Positions 61,609-64,000 of a DNA stretch of 64,000 nt are shown piece after piece. The notes below the pieces were generated by a model, which saw only the letters and a program-made list of their open reading frames with translations, was not told the DNA's origin and ran no database searches. Source of the DNA: Galbibacter kalidii (GTDB lineage: Bacteria; Bacteroidota; Bacteroidia; Flavobacteriales; Flavobacteriaceae); assembly GCF_026241135.1 (NCBI RefSeq), contig NZ_JAPFGA010000002.1, positions 1-64,000 of the forward strand, in the 5' to 3' direction. Position numbers and translations under genes: made by a program. Each line of letters opens with the position of its first letter. Positions within the stretch are counted from its first letter, which is position 1.

Positions 61609-63909
61609 TTATTCATTTGATAGTGAATAAGGTACATCTTCTTTGGCAATTCCCCTATTTTTATTCGGAGTACTTCCCATTTCAAAATTTATCGTTGCCC
61701 CCTTCATTAGAGCTTTATGGCTTACATAGTTTTTCGAGTATTCTTTACCGTTGAAAGTCATGTTCTGAATGTATTTGTTTTCATGATCATTCTTTGGTGC
61801 ATTAATCGTGACTTCATTTCCATTTTGAAGTGACAAGGTCATCTTTTTGAACAAAGGCGTTCCGATCACGTATTCATCTGTAGCAGGACAAACAGGGTAG
61901 AAGCCCATAGCCGAAAACACATACCAGGCAGAGGTTTGTCCGTTGTCTTCATCGCCACAATAGCCATCCGGGGTGGGTTGATACATTCTATCCATTGTTT
62001 CACGGACCCAATACTGTGCTTTCCATGGTTGTGATGCAAAATTGTATAAATAGATCATATGCTGAATAGGTTGATTCCCGTGAGCATACTGCCCCATATT
62101 GGCAATCTGCATTTCACGAATTTCATGAATAACCCCTCCATAATAACTTTCATCAAAAACAGGGGAGAGCGAGAACACCTCATCCAATTGTGTTGCAAAC
62201 GCATCCTTACCACCCATAAGATCCATCAAGCCTTGAACATCGTGGAAAACTGACCAGGTATAATGCCAGCTATTTCCTTCGGTGAAAGCATCGCCCCATT
62301 TAAACGGATTGAAAGGTGCCATAAATTCACCATCCTTATTTTTTCCACGCATAAGTTTGGTCTCCTTATCGTATAAATTTTTATAATTTAAGCTTCGCTT
62401 TTTGTAAAGCTCAATTTCTTTTTTTGGTCTACCCAGTTTTTTTGCCAATTGATAGATCGCAAAATCGTCGTAGGCATATTCTAATGTTCGCGCCGCATTT
62501 TCATTGATCCCGACATCATAAGGAACATATCCAAGGTCGTTGTAATATTCCACCCCGGCACGGCCAACGGCAGTCATCGGGCCTTCATTATTAGCTCCGT
62601 GAATTACCGCTTCGTACAAGGTTTCTATATCATAATCGGCATCTTGGATTTTAAGGTAAGCGTCTGCAACCACAGAAGCAGAGTTGTTCCCCACCATGAT
62701 ATTTCTAAGTCCGGGGCTTGCCCATTCCGGTAGCCATCCACTTTCTTTGTAGGCATTGGCCAAACCTTCCTGCATTTGTTCGTTTAACTCCGGATACATC
62801 ATATTCAGAAATGGGAATAAGGAACGGAAGGTATCCCAAAAACCGGTATCGGTAAACATATATCCGGGAAGTACTTTTCCGTTGTACGGACTGTAATGTA
62901 CTACATTTCCATCTTTATCATATTCAAAAAACTTCCTTGGGAACAACAGAGAGCGGTACAAGCATGAATAAAAAGTGCGAAACTGGTCTATTGAACCTCC
63001 ATCGACTTTAATTCTATTCAGTTCTTTATTCCATATATTTCGTCCCTCGGTTTTTAATCCATCAAAATCTTTTGTTCCAATTTCATTAAGGTTTAACGTC
63101 GCTTGTTCATGGCTAATAAAGGAAGAAGCCACTTTTGCGTTTACCACCTCTCCTTTTTCAGTTTCAAAACCAACAACAGCCCCTACATGATCGGCCTGTA
63201 CTTCCGAAGCTTCATTCAATTGATTTCCGTTAAAAGTATGTGTATTGGCAAAGGCTTTATCGAACTCGATAACAAAGTAATTTTTAAAGTTCTCCGGAAC
63301 CCCGCCACTATTTTTGGTGGTGTAGCCTATGATTTTGTTTTCCTTCGGAAGAATTTTTATGTATGACCCTTTATCTAAAGCATCAATCACTACATAAGCA
63401 CTATCCGTTTCCGGAAAGGTAAATCTAAAACGTGCTGCTCTTTCCGTGGGAGTAATCTCGGTAGTTACATTGTGATCTGCCAGATACACACTGTAATAAT
63501 GAGGTTTTACAACTTCCGATTTATGAGAAACCCAACTGGCACGTTCATCTTCATTAAAACGCAGTTTTCCGGTAACGGGCATAATGGCAAATTGTCCGTA
63601 ATCGTTCATCCATGGTGAAGGTTGGTGTGTCTGTTTAAAGCCTCTTATTTTATCGGCATCGTATTCATAGGCCCAACCGCTGCCCATTTTTCCGGTTTGA
63701 GGTGTCCAAAAGTTCATCCCCCAAGGCATAGCTATGGCAGGATAAACATTTCCGTTGGACAAACTCGGTTTGGAGTCTGTTCCCATCAACGGATTTACAT
63801 AATCGATCGGATTTTCAACGGCTCCAATTTGTTGTTGACCGAAGGATAAACGGCAAACAAACAATAAAAGGAGTGCAGCGTAACTTGTTAATCGCATTGT
63901 TTTGATCAT
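61609..63909 (-). CDS. GH92 alpha-mannosidase, secreted
   Basis: The 766-residue enzyme has a signal peptide (MRLTSYAALLLLFVCRLSFG) and the GH92 fold, a Ca-dependent exo-alpha-mannosidase for N-glycans and mannans. Counting along the chain, the BT3990 residues line up without gaps: catalytic acid in FTEGNSW, His-Glu in GGVIHEIREM, and two Asp in GDEDNGQTSAW. GNQP replaces the frequent GNEP near residue 600 of the reference numbering. The start is set at ATG 63909 for the signal peptide; the open frame reaches 63930. The product would free mannose; it may cooperate with the glycosylasparaginase encoded at 7 kb. Confidence 0.93.
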   Translation of the reverse strand: MIKTMRLTSYAALLLLFVCRLSFGQQQIGAVENPIDYVNPLMGTDSKPSLSNGNVYPAIAMPWGMNFWTPQTGKMGSGWAYEYDADKIRGFKQTHQPSPWMNDYGQFAIMPVTGKLRFNEDERASWVSHKSEVVKPHYYSVYLADHNVTTEITPTERAARFRFTFPETDSAYVVIDALDKGSYIKILPKENKIIGYTTKNSGGVPENFKNYFVIEFDKAFANTHTFNGNQLNEASEVQADHVGAVVGFETEKGEVVNAKVASSFISHEQATLNLNEIGTKDFDGLKTEGRNIWNKELNRIKVDGGSIDQFRTFYSCLYRSLLFPRKFFEYDKDGNVVHYSPYNGKVLPGYMFTDTGFWDTFRSLFPFLNMMYPELNEQMQEGLANAYKESGWLPEWASPGLRNIMVGNNSASVVADAYLKIQDADYDIETLYEAVIHGANNEGPMTAVGRAGVEYYNDLGYVPYDVGINENAARTLEYAYDDFAIYQLAKKLGRPKKEIELYKKRSLNYKNLYDKETKLMRGKNKDGEFMAPFNPFKWGDAFTEGNSWHYTWSVFHDVQGLMDLMGGKDAFATQLDEVFSLSPVFDESYYGGVIHEIREMQIANMGQYAHGNQPIQHMIYLYNFASQPWKAQYWVRETMDRMYQPTPDGYCGDEDNGQTSAWYVFSAMGFYPVCPATDEYVIGTPLFKKMTLSLQNGNEVTINAPKNDHENKYIQNMTFNGKEYSKNYVSHKALMKGATINFEMGSTPNKNRGIAKEDVPYSLSNE

Positions 63910-63952
63910 AAAAACTGTTTTTGAGCACAATAATATATGCTTTTTTAAAATA

Positions 63953-63984
63953 ATCCTCCCGCACCAAAAAAAGAGCGGGAGGAT
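63953..63984 (-). terminator. Hairpin upstream of the GH92 gene
   Basis: ATCCTCCCGC pairs perfectly with GCGGGAGGAT around a 12-base A-rich loop. On the minus strand a short T-rich stretch follows, so it may end a gene located beyond the window edge. Confidence 0.45.
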
Positions 63985-64000
63985 CCAAACTAACTAATAA

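Overview
The window is a stretch of chromosome from a member of the Bacteroidota, most likely a Flavobacteriaceae. Gene content supports this: DUF2723/GT117 membrane protein, DUF5686, a PorT-like barrel, paired ExbD genes, TlpA/DUF4369 lipoproteins, BlaI/M56-TonB, GH92 and sigma-54. So do several start regions that carry the Bacteroidota -7 box TAnnTTTG in place of a Shine-Dalgarno site, the AT-rich intergenic DNA and the absence of ribosome-binding purine tracts. No rRNA, prophage, CRISPR array or intact insertion sequence was seen. Two tRNAs (Gln-TTG, Ser-GGA) are present.

Layout. 1-8.1 kb: end of an unidentified gene, tRNA-Gln, a GT117-type glycosyltransferase, a NodB deacetylase, a cysteine-less thioredoxin fold, a metallophosphoesterase, cutC and a glycosylasparaginase. 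8.1-10.5 kb: an unfamiliar two-gene unit (a 389-aa protein and a cytoplasmic trypsin-like protease with zinc ribbon and C-terminal domain). 10.7-18 kb: information processing genes polA, rplM-rpsI, rpsB-tsf, pyrH-frr. 18-23.2 kb: DUF5686 outer-membrane protein and an MMPL/RND transporter. 23.3-26.7 kb: a candidate small RNA, asnS, rpoN. 27-34.7 kb: PAP2-like protein, PorT-like barrel, ExbB/ExbD energising complex, tRNA-Ser, asparaginase, acyltransferase, TatD and a retropepsin-like protease. 34.8-39.3 kb: a 40-aa membrane peptide and the 2-oxoglutarate dehydrogenase pair sucB/sucA. 39.9-42.2 kb: ruvC among dispersed repeats. 42.3-50 kb: three TlpA-type redox lipoproteins around a CPA2 antiporter. 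50-53.5 kb: TPR protein, M56-TonB sensor and BlaI repressor. 53.7-58 kb: DUF456, umuCD, acyl-CoA dehydrogenase. 58-64 kb: lipocalin-like protein, a GMC dehydrogenase pair and a secreted GH92 alpha-mannosidase.

The housekeeping genes are ordinary. What is unusual lies in the spaces between genes and in one operon. (1) A 420-bp array of twenty degenerate 21-bp units, each built around CCTAAA-NN-TTTAGG, lies just upstream of the CPA2 antiporter promoter. The same promoter-leader cassette with only six units lies upstream of the neighbouring TlpA gene. (2) At least five dispersed structured repeat families occur: a ~125-bp element with CTGTCTAAAAAGC ends, a GAACTC[AG]TTTAA-ended element with solo ends at gene boundaries, a ~310-bp element that forms nested hairpins, REPIN-like inverted doublets, and a 41-bp hairpin doublet in front of umuC. 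(3) The 8.1-10.4 kb protease operon has no function I can name and is the best candidate for an undescribed protein system. All functional statements come from motif and fold recognition by eye; no database search was run.
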